The position numbers and the translations under genes are program-made. Source: Acidobacteriota bacterium (lineage in GTDB: Bacteria > Acidobacteriota > Vicinamibacteria > Vicinamibacterales > JAFNAJ01). Taken from it: a stretch of DNA of 37,202 nt. Shown one piece after another: positions 1-9,686 of this stretch (positions within the stretch are counted from its first letter, which is position 1; each line of letters opens with the position of its first letter). The notes below the pieces were generated by a model. That model had not been told where the DNA came from. It did not search any database and worked only from the letters and a program-made list of their open reading frames with translations. The stretch spans positions 1 to 37,202 of the forward strand of contig JAFNAJ010000002.1 of NCBI GenBank assembly GCA_017860085.1, in the 5' to 3' direction.

Positions 1-90
1 TGGTCCGTCCTTGGTTCCCGGTGCTTGGTGCGAACCACGGACCAGGAACTCCGAACGGACCAAGAACGAAGAACCAAGTACCAAGAACCG
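1..90. repeat. GGTTC/GAACC-rich dispersed repeat, copy 1 (truncated by window edge), with inverted-repeat structure
   Basis: 1-29 and 34-62 form a 29-nt imperfect inverted repeat (22/29 Watson-Crick by hand) around loop GCGA; GAACC-type units continue to about 90. Shares the core GAACRAAGARCCAAGYAC (64-81) with two other loci. Confidence 0.8.
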
Positions 91-118
91 ACGCCGCTCT
101 GACACGCCCTTTGAACGC

Positions 119-2209
119 CTAGGGTTCGCGCACAGACGCGTCGTCAGCCACCCAGACCGAGACGGGCCGTTCCCCGAGCGCTGCAGGCAGAATGCGGGTC
201 ACCTGCACCCGCGCATCGTTGAACGACGCGCCACCCCCGAGGTCGGTCAGGCCGTCGGGCGCGAGCGCGGTGGCGGTCGCCCCGTTGATCGTGTGTCGTC
301 GCCACAACCCCTTGGGAAGGCTGACGGTGCCCTGCGTGATGGCATCGCCCACCGTGACCGTGCAGTGGACCTCGCCGAGCGCGTTGAACACGCGCACGAC
401 GTCGGCGGTGTTGATGCCGCGCTCGGCCGCGTCGGCGCCGTGCATGTAGAGCGAGGCGGGTGCCGTGCGTAACTCGCCCAGCGTCGAGCTGATCGTCTTC
501 TCGCTCGCGGGCGAGATCAAGGCAAGGGGGAACTGCTCGGTGGCCGGGTCGGCCTGGAAGCGATAGAGCCCGTCCGGGGCCTCCCGCTCGAGCGCCTCCG
601 GGAACAGATCGATCTTGCCGTCGGCGGTTCGAGGCTGGACGTCCACGAACTGGACTGGCGTGCGGCCGCCCGGCGGCAGCGGCTGGGCGCCATCGCCGAG
701 CACCGCATCTCGAACGTCGGCGGGTATCGCGCTGGCGACCCGCAGCATGGTCTCGGCCTCACCCTCGACGTCGTCGCGTTGACCCAGGCGCGCGGCCAGT
801 TCCGCGAACACCTCCATGTTCGACCGGGCCTCTCCGGCGACGTCGATGGCCGGCTTCACCAGTTGCAGGTTGTAGGCGCCGTAGCCTCGAGCGATGTCGT
901 AGGTTTCGAGGAACGTCGTGGCCGGCAGCAGCACATCGGCAAACTGCGCCGTGTCGGTCATCACCTGCTCGAAGACCACGGTGAACAGGTCTTCCCGGGC
1001 CAGTCCCTCGAGAATGCGATTTTGATCCGGGACGGTGGCCACCGGGTTGCAGTTGTACACGAACAGGCACTTGACCGGCGGGTTGTCGAGCTCGGTCAGT
1101 GCCCGCCCCAGGCGGTTCATGTTCACGACGCGGGTGTCGGGATCGGGGACGCGTCGCCAGGCGCTGGTGGCGAGGCCCCAGGCCGCCGAGTTGCTCATCG
1201 TGTAGCCGCCGCCGCGCACGCCAAACTTGCCGGCGACGGCCGGCAGGGCGAGGACTGCAAGCGCGGCATTGCCGCCGTTGCGATTGCGTTCGAGGCCCCA
1301 CCCGCAACGGATGACCGCAGGCGTGGTGGCGCGGTAAAGCTCGGCCATCTCGTGAAGCATGGCCGGCGCGACACCGGACACCTCGCCCGCGCGCTCGAAC
1401 GTCCACGGCCGGGCGCGCTCGCGGAGCTCGGCCGCGCCGCGCGCGTGCGCGTCGAGGAACTCCGAGTCGGCATGGCCGTGCTCGAAGAGATACCGGTGCA
1501 CGGAGAGCGCCACGGCGACGTCAGTGCCCGGTCGAATGGGAACGTGCAGGTCGGCGAGCTTCGCCAGCGATGTCTGCCGTGGATCCACGACCACGAGCGC
1601 TGCGCCCCTCGCGCGTGCCTCGCGAATGAACGGTACGAGGTGGATGCCCGAGGCCGATGGGTTGGCGCCCCATACGATGATCAGGCGCGCGTGAACGTAG
1701 TCCTCGTAGGCGACACCCGCCATCTTGCCGTACATCGCCTGGGCGGCCGCGCCGGTCGGGGCTGCGCACAACGTGCGGGCCAGCCGCGACGATCCAAGCG
1801 CCGCAAAGAAGTCGGCATCGGTGGTGCCCTGCGTCACCAGGCCATTCGAGCCCCCGTAGCAGAAGGGCAGGATTGCCTCGCCGCCGACGGTGCGGCGCAC
1901 CTCCTCCAGGCGCTCGGCGATGGTCTGTAAGGCCTCGTCCCAGCTGACGCGCCTGAACGTGCCGTCGCCCTTGCGGCCCGACCGCACGGCCGGATACAGG
2001 AGTCGTTCGAGCCCGTAGACGCGATCGCCGAACCGGCGCACCTTCGCGCAGATGAACCCATTCGTCGTCGGCGTCCGCTTCGAGCCGTCGATCGCGGCGA
2101 CGCGGCCTCGCTCGACCGACACGGAGAGGCTGCACGAGTCGGGGCAATCGAGCGGACAGGCCGTGTCGACCGTGCTCCGGCCCCAGGTGCGCGGGGGCTT
2201 CGTGGGCAT
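119..2209 (-). CDS. Molybdopterin-dependent oxidoreductase (formate dehydrogenase / DMSO reductase superfamily)
   Basis: 696 aa; N-terminal 4Fe-4S motif CPLDCPDSCSLSV...NGFICAKV; typical motifs WDEAL, IIVWGANPSASG, VVDPRQT, FVYNCNPVATVPDQ, DVLLPATTFLE. Confidence 0.9.
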   Translation of the reverse strand: MPTKPPRTWGRSTVDTACPLDCPDSCSLSVSVERGRVAAIDGSKRTPTTNGFICAKVRRFGDRVYGLERLLYPAVRSGRKGDGTFRRVSWDEALQTIAERLEEVRRTVGGEAILPFCYGGSNGLVTQGTTDADFFAALGSSRLARTLCAAPTGAAAQAMYGKMAGVAYEDYVHARLIIVWGANPSASGIHLVPFIREARARGAALVVVDPRQTSLAKLADLHVPIRPGTDVAVALSVHRYLFEHGHADSEFLDAHARGAAELRERARPWTFERAGEVSGVAPAMLHEMAELYRATTPAVIRCGWGLERNRNGGNAALAVLALPAVAGKFGVRGGGYTMSNSAAWGLATSAWRRVPDPDTRVVNMNRLGRALTELDNPPVKCLFVYNCNPVATVPDQNRILEGLAREDLFTVVFEQVMTDTAQFADVLLPATTFLETYDIARGYGAYNLQLVKPAIDVAGEARSNMEVFAELAARLGQRDDVEGEAETMLRVASAIPADVRDAVLGDGAQPLPPGGRTPVQFVDVQPRTADGKIDLFPEALEREAPDGLYRFQADPATEQFPLALISPASEKTISSTLGELRTAPASLYMHGADAAERGINTADVVRVFNALGEVHCTVTVGDAITQGTVSLPKGLWRRHTINGATATALAPDGLTDLGGGASFNDARVQVTRILPAALGERPVSVWVADDASVREP

Positions 2210-2343
2210 GCCGCCAGTCTACCATCCGCGTCGACGGCGGCCGCCGTCGGTCGGGGACCTCAGAGACCCTGGCAGCGTCAATGGTTGAGCCGAGCCGAGA
2301 TTTCGACGTATCGTCTGGAGCGTCGGCCCCTTGGACATTGCCC

Positions 2344-3621
2344 ATGCGTCGTCGCCGTTGGATTCTCGCGCTGCTCGCTCTGATCGTGGTCGCGGCCGCC
2401 GTTGTCTCGATGCGACGCGCTGGTGGTGCGGCCGTGGACGTGACGGCCGAGCCGGCACGCCGCCAGGCCGTGTTCCGGGCGTCGGTCACCGCCTCGGGCG
2501 AGATCGTCGCGACGCGCTATGCCGACATCGGCTCGAGCGTCATGGGTAAGATCGTCGAGCTCAACGTGAAGGAGGGCGACACGGTCAAGGCCGGCCAGGT
2601 GCTGGCGCGGATCGACCCGGTCCAGGCCCGGGCCGACCTGACCGCGGCCCAGGCGTTCATCAGGGCGCTCGAGTCGGAGGCGCTGGCGGCCGACGAGCAG
2701 GTGCGGGCGGCCCAGGCCGACCGGGCGTTTGCCGCGGCCCGGCTTGGGCAGGCGGATCTCGAGTTGAAGCGAGCCCGGGACCTGCACGAGCAGCAGCTCC
2801 TGCCGCGCTCGGAACTCGACGCGCGCCAGGCCGAGTACGACAGTGCCGCCGCGCAGCTCAAGGCCGCCGAGGCGGCCATCGACCGCGCACGCAACACGGG
2901 TCTCGCGTCGCAGGGGCGTGTCGGCCAGGCCCGGGCGCAGGCCACGCGGGCGCGCGATGTGGTCTCGAAGACCGAGGTCACCTCGCCGATGAACGGCGTG
3001 GTGTCACGCCTGCAGGTTCGCGAAGGCGAGATGGTGGTGATCGGCATCCAGAACCAGCCGGGCACCGTGCTGATGACCGTGTCGGATCTGTCGGCCATCG
3101 ACGCCGAGGTGAAGGTGGCCGAGGCCGATGTGCTCCGGCTGAAGCTCGGGCAGGCGGCCACCGTCGTCCTCGAGGCGTTGCCAGGCCGTGAGTTCCGGGG
3201 ACGCGTCGTCGAGATCGGGGCCAGTGCGCTCCCGGTGACTGGCGCTGCGGCCGCGGCGCGCGAGTTTCGGGTGCTGGTGAGGCTCGACCAGGCCGATGCC
3301 GCGCTCAGGCCGGGCCTGACCTGCGATGTCGAGATCCTGACCGACGAGCGTGCGAACGTGATCAGCGTTCCGCTCCAGTCGGTGGTGCTGAGGCCGGCGG
3401 GCGGTGGCGCAGTCGGGTCAGGGAGGGAGCAGCCCGGCGTGTTCGTCGTGGAGGACGAGCGCGCGCGTTTCACGCCGGTGAAGACCGGGATCATCGGCGG
3501 GCTCGACATGGAGGTCTCTGGCCTCGACGAGAAGGCGCTCGTCGTGAGCGGTCCTTACCAGGCGCTGCGTGACCTCGCCGACGGGGCGCGTATTCGCGTG
3601 CAGACGTCGACGGGACGCTGA
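2344..3621 (+). CDS. HlyD/MacA-family periplasmic adaptor subunit
   Basis: Signal anchor MRRRRWILALLALIVVAAAVV, biotinyl/lipoyl-like domain, coiled-coil hairpin, 'VTSPMNGVVSRLQVREGEMV'. The ORF opens at 2281 but 2344 is the better start. Confidence 0.88.
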   Translation: MRRRRWILALLALIVVAAAVVSMRRAGGAAVDVTAEPARRQAVFRASVTASGEIVATRYADIGSSVMGKIVELNVKEGDTVKAGQVLARIDPVQARADLTAAQAFIRALESEALAADEQVRAAQADRAFAAARLGQADLELKRARDLHEQQLLPRSELDARQAEYDSAAAQLKAAEAAIDRARNTGLASQGRVGQARAQATRARDVVSKTEVTSPMNGVVSRLQVREGEMVVIGIQNQPGTVLMTVSDLSAIDAEVKVAEADVLRLKLGQAATVVLEALPGREFRGRVVEIGASALPVTGAAAAAREFRVLVRLDQADAALRPGLTCDVEILTDERANVISVPLQSVVLRPAGGGAVGSGREQPGVFVVEDERARFTPVKTGIIGGLDMEVSGLDEKALVVSGPYQALRDLADGARIRVQTSTGR

Positions 3622-3648
3622 ACGGCGCCACGCACGGCAGCCGGCCGT

Positions 3649-4932
3649 GTGCGGCCGCGAAACGGACACACAAGGGTGCAGGCCGAGATCCACGGAGCGT
3701 TTCGCGATGGGGCCGAGGCCGCTTGGCAGGCCGTCGGGACGCTTCGTGCCCACCCTCTTCGCACGAGCCTCGGCACGCTCGCCATCCTCGTGGCCGTGGC
3801 AACCGTGGCCAGCGTCATCACCGTGCTCGACGGCGTGAAGCGGTTCGCTCGCGAGAGCGCCGAGCGGGCCTTCGGAAGCGAGACCTTCGTCGTCGCCCAG
3901 ATTGCTTCGACGGGGCGGGTCAGCCGGCGCGAGCTCGAGCGCAAGCTGCAGCGCAACCCGGTGATCCGGCGCGCCGACCTCAAGTTTCTCGACAAGCACG
4001 CGTCGGGCCTCGTCATCTACGCGCCGAGCGTGCTGCGGAACGCCAGCGTGTCGGCCGAGGGTCGCACCTACGACTATGCCGCGGTGACCGGTACGACCGC
4101 GGAGCTGAGCCGCATTCGCGACTTGGGGATCGTTGCCGGCCGCTTCTTCGGCAAGGACGAAGAGAGCAGGGCGGCGCAGGTGGCCGTGATCGGCGCCGAC
4201 ATCGTGGACACCGTGTTTCCTGGGCGAGACCCCCTCGGGCAGACCATCCGGGTCGCCGGCCGCGGCTTTGAGGTCGTCGGCATCCAGGGGCGCCTCGGGT
4301 CGTCGGGTGGCGCGTCACTCGACCGCTCTGTCTGGATCCCGCTGCTCGCGTTCGAGCGCGCGTTCGGCCCGCCCGCCACGCTGCAGATCTTCGCGCGACC
4401 CGTGCGGGCCGGCGCCACCACCCCGGCGGAGGATCACGCGCGAGCCACGCTCAGGGCCCGGCGCGGCCTCGGGCCCGGCATCGAGGACACCTTCGACATC
4501 CTCCTGCCCGAGGCGGCGCGGGGATTCGTGCAGCAGATCTCGTCGCGGATCGGCATCGCGGCGGTCCCGATTGCCGTCATGGCCCTGCTGGCGGCCGTCG
4601 TCGTGGTCACCAACACCGTGCTCGTGTCGGTGAGCCAACGGACCCGCGAGATAGGCGTCAGACGCGCGCTCGGCGCCCGCCGACGCCAACTGATGTTCGA
4701 GGTGTTTGCCGAGTCGGGCCTCGTGGCCATTGCGGGGGGGAGCCTCGCGCTGATCCTGGTCTGGCTGCTCACCGGGGTCCTGTCGAAGCTGACCGGTTTT
4801 GGGCTGACGCTGGCGCCGTCGACCGCATTCTGGTCGCTCTTCTCCGCGTCGGTCGCAGGCATCGTGGCCGGCTGGTACCCCGCGCGGCGTGCGGTCCGCA
4901 TCGACATCATCGCGGCCTTGAGGAACGAGTGA
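3649..4932 (+). CDS. MacB-like ABC transporter permease (MacB_PCD + FtsX), no ATPase domain
   Basis: 'HPLRTSLGTLAILVAVATVASV', C-terminal FtsX 'SQRTREIGVRRALGARRRQLMFEVFAES' and 'GWYPARRAVRIDIIAALRNE'. Start could be GTG 3676. Confidence 0.88.
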   Translation: MRPRNGHTRVQAEIHGAFRDGAEAAWQAVGTLRAHPLRTSLGTLAILVAVATVASVITVLDGVKRFARESAERAFGSETFVVAQIASTGRVSRRELERKLQRNPVIRRADLKFLDKHASGLVIYAPSVLRNASVSAEGRTYDYAAVTGTTAELSRIRDLGIVAGRFFGKDEESRAAQVAVIGADIVDTVFPGRDPLGQTIRVAGRGFEVVGIQGRLGSSGGASLDRSVWIPLLAFERAFGPPATLQIFARPVRAGATTPAEDHARATLRARRGLGPGIEDTFDILLPEAARGFVQQISSRIGIAAVPIAVMALLAAVVVVTNTVLVSVSQRTREIGVRRALGARRRQLMFEVFAESGLVAIAGGSLALILVWLLTGVLSKLTGFGLTLAPSTAFWSLFSASVAGIVAGWYPARRAVRIDIIAALRNE

Positions 4933-4933
4933 G

Positions 4934-6226
4934 ATGGCCCTGGTGCAGCGCACGGCCTTCACGCGATGGCGCACCGAGCTCTTCGAGTCGTGGTCGCTGG
5001 CGCTCGACTCCGTCCGCACCCAACCCACCCGGTCGACGCTCGCCATCATCGGCATCGTCATCGGGATCGTCACCGTGGTGATCGTGGCCTCGGTCCTGGC
5101 AGGCCTGCGCAACTCGGTCGCGGATCTGTTCCGCGATCTGGGCACCGACAACGTGTTCGCCTTCCACCTGACGGGAGACCCCTACTCGCCGCCCTCGGAG
5201 CGGGAGGCGCGGCGCCAGCCGCTGGAGCCGGTCTTCGCGCGCGAGCTCGCTCGCCGCGGCGACGCCATTCGCGACGTGGCCCTGCAGGTGATCGTGCCCT
5301 CGGTCGTCAACGGCCGCGCCTTGACCGCGCGCGTCGGCAGCGCCGAGTCGGACACGGTGCTCGTCGAGGGCGCGTCCTCCAACTTCTTCGACATCGTCGG
5401 GGGCGAGTTCGCCGCCGGGCGTCCCTTCACCGAGCTCGAGGACCGCGCGGGCGCGCGGGTGGCCGTGATTGGCGCCAACCTGGCGAAGGCGTTGTTTGGC
5501 GGATCGGGACGCGGGCGCTCGATCGGCCAGCAGGTGCTGCTCGACGGCGAGTCGTACTACGTCGTGGGCGAGCTGGTACCGCGGCGCGGGGGTTTCTTTG
5601 GGGAGAACCGGCAGGACAACGTCATGTCGTTGCCGGTCGGCGCCGTCCGTCGTCGCTTCTCCGAGGCCAAGAACACCGTGCTCTACGTCCGCTCGGAACC
5701 CGGGCGCCTCGAAGAGACGAAGGTCGAGACCGAAGCCATCTTGCGGCAGCTGCGCGGGCTTGCCCCGGGGGAACCCAACGACTTCAACCTCTCGACCTCC
5801 GAGCAGATCATCGCGACGTTCGACCGGGTGAGCCTCGCCATCGGGCTCGCCACGATCGCGCTGGCTGGCGTCAGCCTGTTCATTGGGGGCATCGGCATCG
5901 CCAACGTCATGATCATCAGCGTGACCGAGCGCACGCGCGAGGTGGGCGTGAGGATCGCGATTGGGGCCAAGCGTCACGAGGTGCTGCGGCAGTTCCTGCT
6001 CGAGGCCATGCTGCTGTCCGGCATTGGCGGGGTCGTGGGCCTCGCCATTGCCCTCGGGATCAGTCAGACGATCCGCTGGCTCGCGCCGGGATTCTCGTCC
6101 GGGGCCCCGCTGTGGGTGATCATCGCGGGTATCGTCAGCGCGCTCGGCACCGGCATCGTGGCGGGCTACTGGCCGGCCCGGCGCGCGGCAGGCCTCGATC
6201 CCGTCGAGGCGCTACGCTATGAGTAG
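4934..6226 (+). CDS. MacB-like ABC transporter permease (MacB_PCD + FtsX), second copy
   Basis: 'QPTRSTLAIIGIVIGIVTVVIV', 'SVTERTREVGVRIAIGAKRHEVLRQFLLEAMLLS', 'GYWPARRAAGLDPVEALRYE'. Confidence 0.9.
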   Translation: MALVQRTAFTRWRTELFESWSLALDSVRTQPTRSTLAIIGIVIGIVTVVIVASVLAGLRNSVADLFRDLGTDNVFAFHLTGDPYSPPSEREARRQPLEPVFARELARRGDAIRDVALQVIVPSVVNGRALTARVGSAESDTVLVEGASSNFFDIVGGEFAAGRPFTELEDRAGARVAVIGANLAKALFGGSGRGRSIGQQVLLDGESYYVVGELVPRRGGFFGENRQDNVMSLPVGAVRRRFSEAKNTVLYVRSEPGRLEETKVETEAILRQLRGLAPGEPNDFNLSTSEQIIATFDRVSLAIGLATIALAGVSLFIGGIGIANVMIISVTERTREVGVRIAIGAKRHEVLRQFLLEAMLLSGIGGVVGLAIALGISQTIRWLAPGFSSGAPLWVIIAGIVSALGTGIVAGYWPARRAAGLDPVEALRYE

Positions 6227-7511
6227 CGGCACCGTGCCGCCGCCGCCACATGCCGATCGGCCACGCGTCGTGGTGATTGGGGGCGGCTTTGGCGGGCTCA
6301 CGCTGGCGAAGGCCCTGCGACGCGCCCCGGTCGACGTGACGCTGGTCGACCGACGGAACCACCACGTCTTTCAGCCACTCCTGTATCAGGTGGCCACGGC
6401 TGGCCTGTCTCCCGCGGACATCGCCTCGCCCATCCGCTGGATCCTGCGTCGGCAGCGCAATGCGCAGGTGCTGCTGGCCGAGGCGCGTGGCATCGACGTC
6501 GCCGAGCGCCGCGTTCACCTCGACATCGGTGAGCTTCACTACGATGTCCTCGTCGTGGCATCGGGCGCGACCCACGCGTACTTTGGCCGCGACGAGTGGA
6601 AGGAGCGAGCGCCGGGCCTGAAGACGCTCGACGATGCGCTGGCGATGCGCCGGCGGGTCCTGCTGGCCTTCGAGAGGGCAGAGCGGACGACCGATCGGGG
6701 GGCGCAGTCGAGGCAGCTCACGTTCGTCGTCGTGGGCGGAGGGCCAACCGGCGTGGAGTTGGCCGGCGCTCTGGCCGAGATCGCTCGGCACGCGCTCAGC
6801 CGCGAGTTCAAGGCCATCGACCCGGGATCCGCGCGCATCGTCCTTTGCGAGGGTGGGCCCCGGCTGCTCCCGACGTTTCCCGAGCCGCTCGGGCAGTACG
6901 CCGAGCACGCGCTCCGTGAGCTGGGTGTGGAGGTCAGGACGGGGACCGTCGTGACCGGCATCGATGAGGATGGCGTCACGCTCGGCGAGGTGCGGATCGA
7001 TACGGAGACGGTGTTGTGGGCGGCCGGCGTTTCCGCGTCTTCGCTCGGGCGTGCGATGCAGGTTCCCGTCGACCGCGTCGGACGCGTGCTCGTGGAGCCC
7101 GACCTGACCGTGCCCGGGCACCCTGAGGTGTACGTGATCGGCGACCTGGCGGCGTTCACCCACCAGGACGGACGTCCCCTGCCCGGCGTTGCCCAGGTGG
7201 CGATTCAGCAGGCCGGCGTCGCTGCGGCCAACATCGTGCGCAGCCTTCGTGGGCTGCCGCGGCGGCCCTTCCGCTACCGCGATCCCGGCAACATGGCCAC
7301 CATCGGTCGCGCGCACGCGGTGGCTGACTTTGGGAGGCTCCAGGTCCGGGGCTGGCCGGCGTGGCTCTTGTGGCTGCTCATCCACGTCATCTACCTGACG
7401 GGTTTTCGCAACCGCCTGGTCGTCCTCGTGCAGTGGTCGTTCGCGTACTTCACCTATCAGCGCAGCATCCGCCTGATTACCGGGGAGGATCTCCCATCGC
7501 GACGATCCTGA
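6219..7511 (+). CDS. Type II NADH:quinone oxidoreductase (NDH-2) family
   Basis: 'RVVVIGGGFGGLTLAKAL', 'NHHVFQPLLYQVATAGLSPADIASPIR', 'VVVGGGPTGVELAGALAEIA', 'YVIGDLAA', 'GVAQVAIQQ'. Overlaps the preceding permease by 8 nt. Confidence 0.92.
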   Translation: MSSGTVPPPPHADRPRVVVIGGGFGGLTLAKALRRAPVDVTLVDRRNHHVFQPLLYQVATAGLSPADIASPIRWILRRQRNAQVLLAEARGIDVAERRVHLDIGELHYDVLVVASGATHAYFGRDEWKERAPGLKTLDDALAMRRRVLLAFERAERTTDRGAQSRQLTFVVVGGGPTGVELAGALAEIARHALSREFKAIDPGSARIVLCEGGPRLLPTFPEPLGQYAEHALRELGVEVRTGTVVTGIDEDGVTLGEVRIDTETVLWAAGVSASSLGRAMQVPVDRVGRVLVEPDLTVPGHPEVYVIGDLAAFTHQDGRPLPGVAQVAIQQAGVAAANIVRSLRGLPRRPFRYRDPGNMATIGRAHAVADFGRLQVRGWPAWLLWLLIHVIYLTGFRNRLVVLVQWSFAYFTYQRSIRLITGEDLPSRRS

Positions 7512-7549
7512 GCCTGCTGGTCGCCCTGGCGGCCGTGATCGCGGCCTTC

Positions 7550-8464
7550 ATGCCCGTGTCGGCAGCCGTCGTCGAGCGGTACTACAGCCGGACGCTCGTG
7601 GCGACCTGGGTCCAGGCATGGCGCCACCCGGGCGGCGCGTGGCCACGCGTGGGCGGTGCGCTCTCGTTGACTGTCGGCATGGTGGCGAGCCTCTACCTCG
7701 TGTTCCTGGCGACGTGGGGACTGAACTACCGACGCGAACCGGTGTGGCGGCACGTCGCGTTCGACGAGTCGCGCGTGACACGGACGTCGATCGAGTCCAT
7801 GGCCTCGCGTGCCGTGGCTGAGCTCAATCGCCTCCATCCGACGGCGCATCGCGCGTCGTGGCCGGACGGCAACGCGCTGGTTCGAGCGATGGCGCCGGCG
7901 TTCGCCGCCGTGCAGGGCGAACTGGGGCTGGCGCACGCGGCGACTCCCGGTGCTCCGAAACCGACGGTGTTCGGGCCCTACTTCCGATGGACCTCAGTGT
8001 CGGGGATGATCGACCCCTTCTTCCTCGAGGTCATGCTCACGCCCGATGCCCTGCCGTTCGAGCGGCCCGCACTGCTTGCGCACGAGTGGGGCCACCTCGC
8101 CGGCTTTGCCCACGAGGCCGAGGCCGGTTTTGTGGGGTGGGTGACGGCGATGCGTGCCGGTGAGCAGGCGCAGTACAGCGCGTGGCTCGACCTGTATCCG
8201 CGGTTGACCGCAGCGCTGCCGACCGACACGCGAGCCCGGCTGGATCGCGCGCTCGCGGAAGGACCGCGGTCTGACTATCGAGCCATCGCGAGGCGGTTGG
8301 CCAAGGCGTCGCCGCGCCTGCAGCGCGTCGCCTGGCAGGGATACGACGGTTTTCTGAGGGCCAACCGGGTCGCCGAGGGCGTGGCCAGCTACGACCGCGT
8401 CGTCACCCTCGTCGTCGGCACCCGGTTTGGCGACGGCTGGACGCTCGGCGCCGCGGGGTCATGA
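7550..8464 (+). CDS. DUF3810-like membrane-associated putative zinc metalloprotease
   Basis: HEWGHLAGFAHEAEAGF (HExxH...E zincin-like motif). The ORF is open from 7361; the hydrophobic stretch just upstream (ATILSLLVALAAVIAAF) suggests a non-ATG start before 7550. Confidence 0.7.
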   Translation: MPVSAAVVERYYSRTLVATWVQAWRHPGGAWPRVGGALSLTVGMVASLYLVFLATWGLNYRREPVWRHVAFDESRVTRTSIESMASRAVAELNRLHPTAHRASWPDGNALVRAMAPAFAAVQGELGLAHAATPGAPKPTVFGPYFRWTSVSGMIDPFFLEVMLTPDALPFERPALLAHEWGHLAGFAHEAEAGFVGWVTAMRAGEQAQYSAWLDLYPRLTAALPTDTRARLDRALAEGPRSDYRAIARRLAKASPRLQRVAWQGYDGFLRANRVAEGVASYDRVVTLVVGTRFGDGWTLGAAGS

Positions 8465-9274
8465 ACCGCTGCGCCCCTCGAGCCTGACGCCGCCGTTCAC
8501 GACCTCGAGCCGGATCCTGGCGCCCCCGCCGTTGATGCGGCCCTCGAGGCGCCGGCGCGACGACTCGGTGGAGTCGACCGAGAGTCCACTGGTTGAGATG
8601 CCGCCGTTCACCGTCGTGGCCGAGATGTCGGCCTTCGCCGAATCAGGCAGGGCCAGGCGCACGCCGCCGTTGACGGTCTCGAGGGTCACACCGTCCTGGT
8701 GCAGGACGGCTACCTCGACGTCGACACCGCCGTTGGTCGTGCTGGCCTTGACCGTGCCCGTCAGGCCGCGCCCCTCGACGCCGCCGTTGGTCGTCTCGGC
8801 CTCGACCCGACCCGCGATCTGACGCACACTGATCCGACCGTTGGTGTTGCCGATCCGCACCGAGGCCGTGCCCGGCATCTCGACGTAGTAGTCCACCCTC
8901 GCGTGGCCGCTCGAGAACATGCCGCCCGACGGCGCCTTCGTCTCGACCCGCACGAGGCCGGGTTCGACCGTGTCCTTGATCTCGACCCGCTTCAGGGCCT
9001 CGCGGGCACCGTCCTCCGTGCCGCCCTTGGCGACGCGCTCGGCCCGCACGTGCACTTTCCCATCGCGCGACGGTTCGACCTCGATGGTGCCGTTGGTGTT
9101 GACGATCTCCACCCGTCCGTCGGCAGAGAGGTCGAAGGTCTTCGTCCACTCGTCGCGTGCCTCCGCGGACAGGTGGGAGAACGCGAGCTCGCACGCCGAC
9201 GCGGCCGCGGCCGCCAGGACCACGACGCACGTGGCAACGAGCCTCTTCCAGGGTCGAGCAGCCGTGACTGGCAT
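8459..9274 (-). CDS. DUF4097-type beta-strand repeat exported protein
   Basis: Signal peptide-like N-terminus (LVATCVVVLAAAAASACELAF) and serial NTNG/TTNGG/TVNGG motifs. Internal start MPVTAARPWKRL chosen. Confidence 0.75.
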   Translation of the reverse strand: MPVTAARPWKRLVATCVVVLAAAAASACELAFSHLSAEARDEWTKTFDLSADGRVEIVNTNGTIEVEPSRDGKVHVRAERVAKGGTEDGAREALKRVEIKDTVEPGLVRVETKAPSGGMFSSGHARVDYYVEMPGTASVRIGNTNGRISVRQIAGRVEAETTNGGVEGRGLTGTVKASTTNGGVDVEVAVLHQDGVTLETVNGGVRLALPDSAKADISATTVNGGISTSGLSVDSTESSRRRLEGRINGGGARIRLEVVNGGVRLEGRSGS

Positions 9275-9332
9275 GGGGTGACGTCTCCTCCGTCTGGCGT
9301 AGACGTAGCTCGGCCGGTCGAAGTTCGGCCTG

Positions 9333-9683
9333 TCAGGCCTGCTTCGCGCCAGACTGCTGCAGGGCCGCGACGAACCGACGCACCTGCTCGTCGGCGTCGT
9401 CCGGCAGCTGGGCAAAGGCCACGCCGAAGGTATAGGTGACGGTGCTCCCGTCCACCGTGTAGCGGCTGTGGACGATTTCCCCTCGCACCAGCGTCACTGT
9501 CCGATCGTCGAGCGCGAGGGAGAACTCGTGGAGGCCCAGGGGCGACAACTGGGTGGCCGTGTCGATGAGCATGCCGCCGACGCTCATCTGGCGCACCTCG
9601 ATCGGCTGCTCCTCGGGCCCCACGCGCCCCGGCACGGGCTTGAGCAAGTTGATCCTTGGCGCACGGCGCCGTTCGATGGACAC
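9333..9683 (-). CDS. PilZ domain protein
   Basis: RRRAPR...VRQMSVGGMLI; matches RxxxR and (D/N)xSxxG except Q replaces D/N. Confidence 0.72.
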   Translation of the reverse strand: MSIERRRAPRINLLKPVPGRVGPEEQPIEVRQMSVGGMLIDTATQLSPLGLHEFSLALDDRTVTLVRGEIVHSRYTVDGSTVTYTFGVAFAQLPDDADEQVRRFVAALQQSGAKQA

Positions 9684-9686
9684 GTG

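Noticed and set aside
11-472. 153-aa plus ORF starting in the left-edge repeat
   Set aside because: Composed of repeat sequence (EPRTRNSERTKNEEPSTKNRR) and antisense of the molybdopterin oxidoreductase C-terminus.
119-2209. Functional link between the molybdopterin oxidoreductase (possible formate dehydrogenase) and formate released by BoxC
   Set aside because: Genes are about 25 kb apart with many unrelated genes between; substrate of the oxidoreductase cannot be assigned from sequence alone.
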